Assembly: GCA_027483945.1 (NCBI GenBank)
Contig: JAIXTM010000018.1
Span: 124,001 to 188,000 of the forward strand
Direction: 5' to 3'
Origin: Hyphomicrobiales bacterium
GTDB taxonomy: Bacteria; Pseudomonadota; Alphaproteobacteria; Rhizobiales; Beijerinckiaceae
Length of the DNA: 64,000 bases
Shown piece by piece: positions 24,808-33,320 of this stretch (positions within the stretch are counted from its first letter, which is position 1; each line of letters starts with the position of its first letter). The notes below the pieces were generated by a model. That model saw nothing but the letters and a program-made list of their open reading frames with translations, did not search any database and had not been told where the DNA came from. A program made the translations under genes and the position numbers.

Positions 24808-26118
24808 ATGCGCATCGCTGTCATCGGCTCCGGCATCACCGGCAACGCCGCCGCCTGGGCCCTCACCGTCTCCTCCGGTCATGAGGTCACGCTGTATGAG
24901 AAGGACGGCCGGCTGGGCGGGCACAGCGCGACGGTCGATATCGATTATGACGGCGCGGCGGTGAGCGTCGACACGGGCTTCATCGTTTACAACGAACTCA
25001 ACTATCCGAACCTCACGCGCCTCTTCGCGCATCTGGGTGTGGAGACGGAAGCCTCCGAGATGAGCTTCTCCGTCTCGGCGCGGGGCGGAGCCTTCGAGTG
25101 GTCCGGACAGACCACCCAGGGCAAGGTGATCGACGGCCTCTTCGCCCGCCGCCGCAATATCGTCTCGCCGGGCTATCTGCGCATGCTGACCGAGGTTCTG
25201 CGGTTCAACCGCATGGTACCGCGCCACCTGCGCGAGGGACGTCTGGAGGGGCTGACCCTCGGCGATTATCTGAGGGCGGAAAAATACTCGGCGCGCTTCC
25301 GCGACGATTATCTGGCACCGATGGGCGGCGCGATCTGGTCGACCTCGCCGGCGCGGATGCTCGACTTCCCGGCCTCCAGCTTCGTGACCTTCTTCGAGAA
25401 CCACCGGCTCATCCACTGGAAGCGCCCGGTCTGGCGCACGGTGGTCGGCGGCAGCCGCCGCTACGTGGAGAAGCTCAGCGCCGCCTTCGCGCACAGGGCG
25501 CGGGTCGGGCGCGGCGTGACCGCGATCCGCCGCGACGCGTTCGGCGTCGACGTGACAGATGCCGGCGGAGAGACGCAACGCTTCGACCAGGTGGTCATCG
25601 CCGCGCACAGCGACCAGGCGCTCGCCATGCTTACGGATTCGGGCGACGACGAGCGTGCGATCCTCGGTGCCGTCGGCTATCGGCCCAACGACGTGTGGCT
25701 CCACCGCGACGCCTCGTTCATGCCGAAGCGCAAAGCCGCCTGGTCCGCGTGGAACGTCATGCGCAGCGAGGACGCGGGCGCCGACGTATGCGTCACCTAC
25801 TGGATGAACGTGCTCCAGCCCTCGATCGGGAAGGACAGGCCGCTGTTCATCACCCTGAACCCTCCGCGCGAGCCGCGCGCGGATCTCGTCTTCGGGCGGT
25901 TCAGCTACGACCATCCGCAATTCGACAATGCCGCCCTCGCCGCGCAGCGCAGGCTGGACGACATTCAGGGCATGAACAGGACGTGGTTCTGCGGCGCCTG
26001 GACCGGCTACGGCTTTCACGAGGACGGCCTGTCCTCCGGCCTTGCCGTGGCGGAGCGCCTGGGCGCGACCGTGCCTTGGCGCATCGACCCGCGCCGCTTG
26101 GCGGAGGCGGCGGAGTGA
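24808..26118 (+). CDS. FAD-dependent amine-oxidase-like oxidoreductase
   Basis: A 436-residue flavoprotein with an N-terminal dinucleotide-binding motif (VIGSGITGNAAAW, residues 5-17) and the second FAD segment EKDGRLGGHSATV near 35. C-terminal elements WFCGAWTGYGFHEDGLSSGL (about 396) are typical of the NAD/FAD-binding family often annotated as an amine oxidase or a cyclopropane-associated oxidoreductase. The start at 24808 follows AAGGA by 13 bases. It overlaps the DUF1365 gene by the sequence GTGA. Homologues in R. sphaeroides belong to the RpoE regulon and have been tied to fatty-acid modification; the reaction here is inferred from that. Confidence 0.88.
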   Translation: MRIAVIGSGITGNAAAWALTVSSGHEVTLYEKDGRLGGHSATVDIDYDGAAVSVDTGFIVYNELNYPNLTRLFAHLGVETEASEMSFSVSARGGAFEWSGQTTQGKVIDGLFARRRNIVSPGYLRMLTEVLRFNRMVPRHLREGRLEGLTLGDYLRAEKYSARFRDDYLAPMGGAIWSTSPARMLDFPASSFVTFFENHRLIHWKRPVWRTVVGGSRRYVEKLSAAFAHRARVGRGVTAIRRDAFGVDVTDAGGETQRFDQVVIAAHSDQALAMLTDSGDDERAILGAVGYRPNDVWLHRDASFMPKRKAAWSAWNVMRSEDAGADVCVTYWMNVLQPSIGKDRPLFITLNPPREPRADLVFGRFSYDHPQFDNAALAAQRRLDDIQGMNRTWFCGAWTGYGFHEDGLSSGLAVAERLGATVPWRIDPRRLAEAAE

Positions 26119-27002
26119 CCGGCGAGAGATCCGCCGGTTCGGACCCTCGGCGCCTGTTTCCGCCGCCGAAGGCCGCGGCCTCGCTCTATCCCGGCGAGGT
26201 GATGCACCACCGGATGAAGCCGAAGGTGCACCGCTTTACCTATGCCGTGTTCTGCACGCTGATTGACCTCACCCGCCTTTCCGAGGCGGGACGGACGAGC
26301 AGGCTGTTCTCCGTGGAGGGCTTCAACGTCCTGAGCTTCCGCCCGGCGGACCATGGTCCGCGCGACGGATCCGATCTGGCCGCCTATATCGCCGGTCTGA
26401 TGGCCCGGGAGGGCGTCGATGTCAGCGGCGGCCGCATCCTGCTGCTGTGTTATCCGCGCCTGTTCGGCTTCGCCTTCAATCCGCTCAGCGTCTACTACGC
26501 CTATGACCGCGATGGCGCGCTGGCCGGAATCGTCTACGAGGTGCGCAACACGTTCGGGGAACGCCATTCCTACGTGGCGCCGGTGACGCCGGGCCAGGCG
26601 AGCGAAGCTGGAATCCGGCAGGAACGCGACAAGGTGTTCTACGTTTCGCCCTTCATGGACATGGAGCAGCGCTACCGGTTCCGGTTACTGCCGCCCGGAG
26701 AGGCCGTGGCGGTTCGCATCCTCGAGACAGACGCGGGAGGCCCGATCCTCGCCGCGACCTTCGCCGGGCGGCGCCGCGAGATGACCGGCGCCGCGATCCT
26801 CGGTTGCGTCGCACGGATGCCGCTCATGACGCTGAAGGTTGTGGCGGGCATCCACTGGGAGGCTCTGAAGCTCTGGCTGAAGGGCATCGGGCTGCGGCCC
26901 CGCCCGGAACCGCCGCCCCTCGTGAGCTCGCCCTCGCGGCCCGTGTCTCGCCCCCGTACGCGCAGCCATGATACGATCGACGCCGTGCTCGACAGGACAT
27001 GA
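26115..27002 (+). CDS. DUF1365 domain protein
   Basis: A 295-residue protein of the DUF1365 family. It starts with GTG at 26115, overlapping the stop of the upstream gene (GTGA), with GGAGGCGG nearby. Family motifs include SLYPGEVMHHRMKPKVHRFTY (shown in part: the YPGEVMHHRM segment near residue 26), CYPRLFGFAFNPLSVYYAYD near 116, and YVSPFMDMEQRYRF near 180. The region near 235-260 is weakly hydrophobic (MPLMTLKVVAGIHW). DUF1365 genes almost always sit beside an FAD oxidoreductase and a CFA-synthase-like gene, as here. The activity is unestablished; a role in fatty-acid modification is inferred. Confidence 0.9.
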   Translation: MTGERSAGSDPRRLFPPPKAAASLYPGEVMHHRMKPKVHRFTYAVFCTLIDLTRLSEAGRTSRLFSVEGFNVLSFRPADHGPRDGSDLAAYIAGLMAREGVDVSGGRILLLCYPRLFGFAFNPLSVYYAYDRDGALAGIVYEVRNTFGERHSYVAPVTPGQASEAGIRQERDKVFYVSPFMDMEQRYRFRLLPPGEAVAVRILETDAGGPILAATFAGRRREMTGAAILGCVARMPLMTLKVVAGIHWEALKLWLKGIGLRPRPEPPPLVSSPSRPVSRPRTRSHDTIDAVLDRT

Positions 27003-28267
27003 TGGTGACTGAGATGACCGTTCCAGCACACGCCGCCATGGGCGCCCGGCCGCTGCGCGTGACAGCTGACAGCTATGCCGATGCGACGCGCGATCTGCCC
27101 TTCCTCGTCCGCAAGGCTCTGAAATATGCGATGGGCCTGCAGGCCGGCGAACTCACCGTGAACCTGCCTGACGGGCGCAGCCTCCTGTTCGGCGGCAATG
27201 CGCCCGGGCCCTCGGCGATCCTCAACGTGAAGGACACCGCCTTCGCCAAGTCGCTGGCACGGGGCGGAGATCTCGGCTTCGCCGAGGCCTATCTGCGCGG
27301 GCAGTGGGACACGCCGGACCTGACGAAGTTCCTCGAGCTGTTCTGCGTCAACCACAGCGCTGTTCAGACGCTGCTCGATGGCCGGCCGCTGACTCGCTTC
27401 CTGCAGATGGTGCGCCACTATCTGCGACGAAACACGCGCTCCGGCTCGAAGCGGAACATTCATGCCCATTACGACCTGGGCAATCGCTTCTACGAGGCGT
27501 GGCTCGACCGGACGATGACCTACTCATCGGCCATGTTCGCCCCCGGCGACAACGAGCTGGCCAGCGCCCAGACACGCAAGTACCGCCAGCTCGCCGAGAG
27601 GACGCAGATCGGCCCGGACGACCACGTGCTGGAGATCGGCTGCGGATGGGGCGGCTTCGCCGAGTTCGCCGCCACCGAGATCGGCTGCCGTGTCACCGGC
27701 CTAACCATCTCGAAGGAGCAGTACGACTACGCAGTGAAGCGCATGGCCGAGCGCGGCCTGTCCGACAAGGTCGAGATCAAGCTGCAGGATTATCGCGACG
27801 AAAGCGGCCTCTATGACCGGATCGTCTCCATCGAGATGTTCGAGGCGGTCGGCGAGGAATATTGGGAGACGTACTTCACGCAGCTGCGCAACCTGCTGAA
27901 GGACGGAGGACGGGCCGGCGTCCAGGTCATCACGATCCAGGACCGGCTCTTCGCCAATTACCGCCGCGAGCTCGACTTCATCCGCCATTACATCTTCCCC
28001 GGCGGCATGCTGCCGAGCCCGTCCGTGCTGCGGCGGCTGGGCGAGCGGTCGGGCGTGCCGCTGGCGCATGAGAAGATCTTCGGCCTCGACTATGCGGAGA
28101 CGCTGAAGGTCTGGCGGGACCGCTTCCGCGCGGCATGGCCGACGCTGACCCCGCTCGGTTTCGACGAGCGGTTCCGGCGGATGTGGGAATATTACCTTGC
28201 TTATTGTGAGGCCGGCTTCCGCTCGGGCAACATCGACGTCCGTCAGATGATCTTCGCCAAGGCGTGA
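26999..28267 (+). CDS. CFA-synthase-like SAM methyltransferase
   Basis: A 422-residue enzyme of the cyclopropane-fatty-acid synthase family, which methylates the double bond of unsaturated phospholipid acyl chains using SAM. The SAM-binding loop is LEIGCGWGGFAEFAA near residue 211. Other signatures are HYDLGNRFYEAWLDRTMTYS near 158, SIEMFEAVGEEYWETYF near 277, and DFIRHYIFPGGMLPS near 326. The ATG at 26999 overlaps the DUF1365 stop (ATGA); a second ATG follows at once. The product may be a cyclopropane, or a methylated/furan fatty acid as reported for related R. sphaeroides genes; sequence alone does not decide. Confidence 0.92.
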   Translation: MMVTEMTVPAHAAMGARPLRVTADSYADATRDLPFLVRKALKYAMGLQAGELTVNLPDGRSLLFGGNAPGPSAILNVKDTAFAKSLARGGDLGFAEAYLRGQWDTPDLTKFLELFCVNHSAVQTLLDGRPLTRFLQMVRHYLRRNTRSGSKRNIHAHYDLGNRFYEAWLDRTMTYSSAMFAPGDNELASAQTRKYRQLAERTQIGPDDHVLEIGCGWGGFAEFAATEIGCRVTGLTISKEQYDYAVKRMAERGLSDKVEIKLQDYRDESGLYDRIVSIEMFEAVGEEYWETYFTQLRNLLKDGGRAGVQVITIQDRLFANYRRELDFIRHYIFPGGMLPSPSVLRRLGERSGVPLAHEKIFGLDYAETLKVWRDRFRAAWPTLTPLGFDERFRRMWEYYLAYCEAGFRSGNIDVRQMIFAKA

Positions 28268-29616
28268 GCCCGGCACCCGTGGCCGACAACGTCCGCGAAT
28301 TGTCGTGGCGGCGCCTCCTGGCCTATGCAGGACCGGCGCTGCCGCTCGCCATCCTCACCCTGCCTTTTTATGTAATGGTCCCGGACTTCTATGCCCGTGA
28401 CGGCGGGATCCCGATCGCGACGGTCGGGGCGGTGCTGCTGGCGGTCCGGATCGTCGACGCGATCAGCGATCCCGCGGCGGGATGGCTGGCCGACCGCTAC
28501 CGCCCGGCCTTCGGGCGCCGGCGCCTGTGGACCGCCCTGTCCGCGATCCCGCTGGCAGGCGCGGCCGCGCTCGTCTTCATGCCGCCCGATCGGCCGTCCG
28601 CGCTGTACCTGCTGGTCGCCGCGACGGCCTTGTCGCTCGCCTGGACGGCAATGCAGGTGCCCTATCAGGCATGGGGCGCCGAGCTCTCGCGGTCCTATGC
28701 GGGGCGCACGCGCGTCGCCGCCTTCCGCGAGAGCTTCACCGTGGCCGGCACGCTGCTGGCGCTTGTGATCCCGGCCGCGATGCCGGCGCTTGGCCATGAG
28801 GGCCCACGCGCCGCCCTCCACGCCTTCGCCATCCTGTTCGGCATCGGCTTGCCGCTGGCCGCCTTCCTCGCCGTATCGGCCGTGCCGGAACCGGCGCCGC
28901 GCCGGTTGGCCGCCAAAGTCACCCTGAGATCCGGCTGGGCCGCGCTTCGGCGCAACCGGCCGTTCGGGCGGTTGCTGCTGGCCTTCCTCGTCAACGGGCT
29001 CGCCAACGGCCTTCCGGCGACGTTGTTCCTGGCCTTCGTCGGCGACAGGCTGGGCGCGCGGGATGCAGCCGGACCGTTTCTCGTCCTCTATTTCCTGTGC
29101 GGGGTCGCAGGCGTGCCGTTCTGGCTCTGGCTCGCGCGGCGCACGTCCAAGCACCGCGCCTGGTGCGCAGGCATGATCCTGGCGACGGCGACGTTCGGAC
29201 TGGCGCTCTTCCTTGGCAAGGGCGATCTGATCGGCTTCGGCGCGGTCTGCGTACTAACGGGCCTCGCCCTCGGCGCGGACGTCGTGCTGCCGCCGTCGAT
29301 CCAGGCGGATGTCATCGACATCGACACGGCCGAGACGGGTGCCGAGCGCGCCGGCCTGTATTTCGGGCTCTGGGCGCTGGCGACCAAGCTCGCGCTGGCC
29401 CTCGCGGTCGGCATCGCCTTTCCGATCCTGGGAGCTGCTGGTTTCGACCCCGGAGCCGGGATCGTCACGGAAGCCGGCCTGACGACGCTTGCCGTGCTTT
29501 ACGCCGGGCTCCCGCTCGCGCTGAAGACGGCGGCCATTGCGCTCATGTGGCGGTTCCCGCTCGACGATGCGGCGCTGGCTGCCGTCAGCGCGCGGATAGA
29601 CGCCAGGCCAGATTGA
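28264..29616 (+). CDS. GPH-family MFS transporter
   Basis: A 450-residue, roughly 12-helix membrane protein of the glycoside-pentoside-hexuronide:cation symporter branch of the MFS. The signature is VRIVDAISDPAAGWLADRYR after helix 2, then YQAWGAELSRSYAGRTRVAA near 140 and SIQADVIDIDTAETGAERAG near 345. It starts with GTG at 28264 overlapping the previous stop (GTGA), so all five genes from phrB appear coupled. Its end overlaps the convergent ctaA by 32 bp. The substrate is unknown; in similar operons a transporter of this type accompanies the lipid genes. Confidence 0.88.
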   Translation: MSPAPVADNVRELSWRRLLAYAGPALPLAILTLPFYVMVPDFYARDGGIPIATVGAVLLAVRIVDAISDPAAGWLADRYRPAFGRRRLWTALSAIPLAGAAALVFMPPDRPSALYLLVAATALSLAWTAMQVPYQAWGAELSRSYAGRTRVAAFRESFTVAGTLLALVIPAAMPALGHEGPRAALHAFAILFGIGLPLAAFLAVSAVPEPAPRRLAAKVTLRSGWAALRRNRPFGRLLLAFLVNGLANGLPATLFLAFVGDRLGARDAAGPFLVLYFLCGVAGVPFWLWLARRTSKHRAWCAGMILATATFGLALFLGKGDLIGFGAVCVLTGLALGADVVLPPSIQADVIDIDTAETGAERAGLYFGLWALATKLALALAVGIAFPILGAAGFDPGAGIVTEAGLTTLAVLYAGLPLALKTAAIALMWRFPLDDAALAAVSARIDARPD

Positions 29617-30643
29617 CGGCGATCCCCAGGACGACCAGCGCGAAGGCCTGGTGCGCCAGCCCGGCCCAGAGCGGCACGACCAGGAGCAGGGTCACGATGC
29701 CGAGCAGCGCCTGCCCCGTTACCGTAATGGCAAGATGCCGGGCGCCGGCTGCTGCCTCGGGCAGGTGCCGGCGCGCGTGCCACGCTAAGGCGATGGCGGA
29801 CACCAGAAGCAGATAGGCACCGATCCGGTGGTTGAACTGGACCAGAGCGTGGTTATCGACGAGGTTCTCCCAGAGCGGCGTGACGCTCCAGAGGACCGCT
29901 GCCGGCGGAATCAGCATGCCGTCCATCAGCGGCCAGGTATTGTAGGTGAATCCCGCCCGCGAGCCGGCGACGAGGCCGCCCAGGGAGATTTGCAGGAAGA
30001 CAAGCGCGACGAGCGCCCAGGCCGCGGCCCGGAAGCCCGAGCCGGCCACGACCGGCCGGCCGAATGCGCCCAGCTGGCTTAGGGCTGCGACGAGCGAAGC
30101 GAAGAACAGGCACGCGAAGGTGAGGTGCAGCGTCAGCTTGACGGGCGCGACCGCCGTCATGCCGGGCTGGAGCCCAGAGGCGACCATGATCCAGCCGACG
30201 AGGCCTTGCAGCGCCAGGAGCAGACCCATTCCGAACAGAAGCACCGTAAAGCGGGGGCTGACGAGACGCCGGGCCGCGACGTAGAGGAAACCGCCGAGAT
30301 AGACGAGGCCGATCAGGCGGCCGAGCTGGCGATGGCCCCATTCCCACCAGTAGATGAACTGGAACTCGGCCAGCGACATGCCCTTGTTGAGCAGCTCGTA
30401 TTGCGGGATTTGCCGGTACTTCTCGAATTCCGCGAGCCACGCGGCTTCTGACAGCGGCGGGATGGCGCCGGTGATGGGCCGCCACTCGGTGATCGAAAGG
30501 CCGGAGCCCGTCAGGCGGGTCGCGCCGCCGACCGTCACCATGACGGCGACGAGGACCAGCGTCAGCATCAGCCAGGCCCGGACGAAGCCGGCGCCGCTCC
30601 GCGCGCGATCGACCGGGATCGAGGATGCAGCGATGTCCGCCAT
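29585..30643 (-). CDS. ctaA: Heme A synthase (COX15/CtaA)
   Basis: A 352-residue eight-helix membrane protein that oxidises heme O to heme A for the aa3-type cytochrome oxidase. The first helix is followed by GGATRLTGSGLSITEWRP, diagnostic of this family. Conserved heme-ligand histidines occur in WWEWGHRQLGRLIG (near 105), KLTLHLTFA (near 170), VQFNHRIGAYLL (near 270) and AGLAHQAFALV (near 332). The gene converges on the GPH transporter with a 32-bp overlap. The divergent gene upstream encodes a DUF2842 protein, a usual partner. Confidence 0.95.
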   Translation of the reverse strand: MADIAASSIPVDRARSGAGFVRAWLMLTLVLVAVMVTVGGATRLTGSGLSITEWRPITGAIPPLSEAAWLAEFEKYRQIPQYELLNKGMSLAEFQFIYWWEWGHRQLGRLIGLVYLGGFLYVAARRLVSPRFTVLLFGMGLLLALQGLVGWIMVASGLQPGMTAVAPVKLTLHLTFACLFFASLVAALSQLGAFGRPVVAGSGFRAAAWALVALVFLQISLGGLVAGSRAGFTYNTWPLMDGMLIPPAAVLWSVTPLWENLVDNHALVQFNHRIGAYLLLVSAIALAWHARRHLPEAAAGARHLAITVTGQALLGIVTLLLVVPLWAGLAHQAFALVVLGIAVNLAWRLSAR

Positions 30644-30749
30644 GCGACAACCCAGCTCTCAGGACCGCGCTTGACCGGCGGCACGGCGAGACATAGTCCG
30701 GGCGGCGCCCGGCCACAACGAGCCGCGCCGCCGCACCCGGACGAAGCCC

Positions 30750-30962
30750 ATGACCCGCCGCGCCAGGAAGTTCGTCGGAGCCGTCACGATGGTGATCTTC
30801 GTGTGCGTGTACGCGCTCGTGACGATGGCGATCGTGCAGGGCCGCGTGCAGGACCTGCCAAAGCTCGTGCAGATGCTGGTCTACGCGGTGCTGGGTATCG
30901 GCTGGATCATTCCGCTGATGCCGCTGATACGCTGGATGGAGCGACCCGACGAGCCGCGTTGA
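30750..30962 (+). CDS. DUF2842 family small membrane protein
   Basis: A 70-residue protein with two transmembrane segments (about 7-29 and 40-60) and the family pattern MTRRARKFVGAVTMVIFVCV, then GWIIPLMPLIRWMERPD. DUF2842 proteins are confined mainly to alphaproteobacteria and are generally found next to ctaA. Function is unknown. It lies 107 bases from the divergent ctaA start. Its stop is three bases from that of the convergent polysaccharide deacetylase. Confidence 0.9.
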   Translation: MTRRARKFVGAVTMVIFVCVYALVTMAIVQGRVQDLPKLVQMLVYAVLGIGWIIPLMPLIRWMERPDEPR

Positions 30963-30965
30963 AGC

Positions 30966-32045
30966 TCAAGCCACGTTGATCCGCCGGCCGCGGTTCCAGA
31001 GCAGGAACGGCAGACCGTCGAGCAGCGCGTCGAGCGCTCGCCCTGTCTGGAACAGCCCGTTGAGCGAGACTCGCGGTAGGGCGAGCAGGTGCGCGGCGTG
31101 ACCGGGAAAGAGATGGCCGGGCCGGGTGGTGACGGCCGTCTCGTAGCCCGCCTGGCGCGCGAGCGCGAATTCGCGCGGTCCCGCCGAGGTGGGATCGCCG
31201 ACGGGATAGGCCAGGTGGCGGACATCGACGCCCAGGACCGCCTCGATGCGCGCCTTGGCCTCCGCAAGTTCATGGCGAACGAAGCTTTCGTCGTGCTTTG
31301 CCAGCATCGGGTGGGTCAGCGTGTGAGCACCAATCGTGACGTCGCGCCGCTTGGCGAGGGCGCGCAGCTCGTCCCAGCGCAGGCAGAGGTCGCGCGCGAA
31401 GGCGCCCGCATCGACGCGTGCCACCTCGGCAAGGCCTGCGATCGCATCCAGCATAGCCGGCTCGGGCAGCGTCCGCAGGCGCGGGTACAGCGCATCGAAC
31501 GCCGCGATCTTCTCGTCGTCGGTGCCCGCCGGGAGCGAAAGCTGCTCCCCAGCCACAGTCGTCTCGATCCGCGACAGGCGGCGAACCGCCTCTTCCAGTT
31601 CCAGCCACCAGAGGCGGGCAGTGGCATCGGCGAAACCGGTGGTCGCGAAGAGCGTCCAAGGCGCTCCATACCGCTCCAGGATCGGCAGAGCGTACTCGAC
31701 ATTGTCGCGATAGCCGTCGTCGAAGGTCAGGGCCGCGAAAGGCGGCCCATCCCGGCCGGCCCGCAGGATATCGGCGGCCTCGTCAAGCGAGACGAGCGCG
31801 AAGCCGCGCGCTTTCAGGCGGCCGAGCGCCTGATCGAGGAAGGCGGGCGTGATTTCCAGCAGGGCATTGGGTGCAAAGGCTGCCGGGCGCTGCGGCCTGA
31901 CATGATGCAGCGTGAGGATGAGCCCCCTGCCCTGGGTCAACGGCCGCAGCAGCCGCGCCGCGCCGCTGGCGCCGAGCACGTCGAATCCGAGCTGGAAGAT
32001 GCGGTGTCGAAGCGCCAAGGACGGTCTCGGGTGCCGGGAGAGCAA
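30966..32045 (-). CDS. Polysaccharide deacetylase (NodB-type, CE4)
   Basis: A 359-residue CE4 enzyme predicted to remove N- or O-acetyl groups from a polysaccharide. The metal and catalytic signature ALTFDDGYRDN lies near residue 125 and the metal-binding second motif THPMLAKHDES near 245. A later motif, RHLAYPVGDPTSAGP, matches the conserved YPxG block. No signal peptide is obvious, so location is uncertain. It is at the edge of the exopolysaccharide locus and divergent from the acetyltransferase gene. An opposite roles pair (acetyltransferase and deacetylase) seems likely for tuning polymer acetylation. Confidence 0.88.
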   Translation of the reverse strand: MLSRHPRPSLALRHRIFQLGFDVLGASGAARLLRPLTQGRGLILTLHHVRPQRPAAFAPNALLEITPAFLDQALGRLKARGFALVSLDEAADILRAGRDGPPFAALTFDDGYRDNVEYALPILERYGAPWTLFATTGFADATARLWWLELEEAVRRLSRIETTVAGEQLSLPAGTDDEKIAAFDALYPRLRTLPEPAMLDAIAGLAEVARVDAGAFARDLCLRWDELRALAKRRDVTIGAHTLTHPMLAKHDESFVRHELAEAKARIEAVLGVDVRHLAYPVGDPTSAGPREFALARQAGYETAVTTRPGHLFPGHAAHLLALPRVSLNGLFQTGRALDALLDGLPFLLWNRGRRINVA

Positions 32046-32135
32046 TGATTATCGGTCGATCGCGACAATAGGGAGTTAAGGCTTCTGTCCTAGCGTGGCC
32101 CTGCGCTGACCTCAAAGGGCCCGTCATTGACCGAC

Positions 32136-33308
32136 ATGACCGCTTTCGCCGAAGGCGCGACCGTGGAAACCGCTCATGCGGGCGTCCGCGTCACGGCCCT
32201 GCCCTGGAACGCCTCCGCCGCCCTGTGGCGCAGCCTGGAGGCGGAGGGCATCATGACGCCGTACCAGCGGCGCGCCTGGATCGAGGCTTATGCCGGTGCC
32301 GACGGGTCCGTCGCCGACGTGAACCTGGTCGTCGCTCGCGACGAAGCTGGGCGCGTGCGCCTTGCGGCTCCGCTCCTCGTCAGGCGGCGGTTCGGCCTGC
32401 GGATCGCAACGATGCCCGGCGGCAAGCACGCGAATTTTCAGATGCCGATCCTTCCGGCGACGGGCTGCATGCCCGGCTGCCCCGCGCAGGCCTGGCGATT
32501 CCTGGCGGCCGCCGCGAAGGCACTCGGCGGCGTCGACCTTTTCCTCCTGCAGAACCAGCCGCTTGGCTGGGCCGGCACCACGAATCCGCTCGCGCTGATC
32601 GATTCCACGCCAAGCCCGAGCCAGGCCTACAAGCTGTTTCTCGATGACGATCCGGAAGAGACGCTGAAGCGCGTGCTCAGCCGCGACACGCGCAAGAAGC
32701 TCCGCCAGAAACGGAACCGCCTCGAAGCACTCGGCGATGTTCGCCACGTGGTTGCCAGTTCGCATGACGAACGGGAAGGCATTCTGGCCGCGTTCTATCA
32801 TCAGAAGGCGGCGCGGATGCGCGAGATCGGCGCGCCGGACCCGTTTTCGGAGCCGACGACGCGCGCCTTCCTGCACGAGGCCGTTCGACCAGGCGCGGAT
32901 GGGCTGCCGGCCATCGAACTTCATGGTCTGAGCGTCGGTGGCCGCTACGTCGCGACCTTCGCCGGTACGGTCCATGGCGATCGCTTCTGCGGCATGTTCA
33001 ACGCCTTCGACATGGCGCCGGAATTCTTCCGCGCCAGTCCGGGCGACCTCCTGCTCATGGACGTCATCGCCCATTACGGCCGGCTCGGCCTCAAGGTCTT
33101 CGACCTCGGCATCGGCGAGGCGCGCTACAAGGATACGTTCTGCGAGGCGGTGGAGCCGGTGACCGATACGATCCACGGCATCACCCCGGCGGGCCGCGCG
33201 GCGAGCCTCGCGCTGCGTGGGGCGATCTTCGCCAAGCGCCGGATCAAGCGCTCGCCCGCCGCCATGGCGCTGGTTAAGCGCCTGCGCCGCAAGGACATTG
33301 CCGCCTGA
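32136..33308 (+). CDS. CelD/BcsL-type GNAT acetyltransferase
   Basis: A 390-residue protein of the CelD/FemAB-like GNAT family. Segments are ATPLLVRR-like LAAPLLVRRRFGLRIATMPG near 80, RDTRKKLRQKRNRLEALG near 190, and LLLMDVIAHYGRLGLKVFDL near 305, followed by GIGEARYKDTFCEAV. Such proteins accompany cellulose and exopolysaccharide genes and are assumed to acylate polymer sugars. Two starts are possible: ATG at 32136, chosen here, or TTG at 32127, which has AAAGGG at a better distance. Its stop is part of the hairpin at 33300-33320. Confidence 0.85.
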   Translation: MTAFAEGATVETAHAGVRVTALPWNASAALWRSLEAEGIMTPYQRRAWIEAYAGADGSVADVNLVVARDEAGRVRLAAPLLVRRRFGLRIATMPGGKHANFQMPILPATGCMPGCPAQAWRFLAAAAKALGGVDLFLLQNQPLGWAGTTNPLALIDSTPSPSQAYKLFLDDDPEETLKRVLSRDTRKKLRQKRNRLEALGDVRHVVASSHDEREGILAAFYHQKAARMREIGAPDPFSEPTTRAFLHEAVRPGADGLPAIELHGLSVGGRYVATFAGTVHGDRFCGMFNAFDMAPEFFRASPGDLLLMDVIAHYGRLGLKVFDLGIGEARYKDTFCEAVEPVTDTIHGITPAGRAASLALRGAIFAKRRIKRSPAAMALVKRLRRKDIAA

Positions 33309-33320
33309 CGATCAGGCGGC
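33300..33320. terminator. Perfect hairpin across two convergent stop codons
   Basis: A 9-bp perfect stem (33300-33308 with 33312-33320) with a three-base loop CGA. Its left arm ends in the TGA of the acetyltransferase and its right arm begins with the reverse stop of the Wzc-like gene, so both stops are paired to each other. There is no T-run, so its role may be in mRNA 3'-end stability or factor-assisted termination rather than intrinsic termination. Confidence 0.6.
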
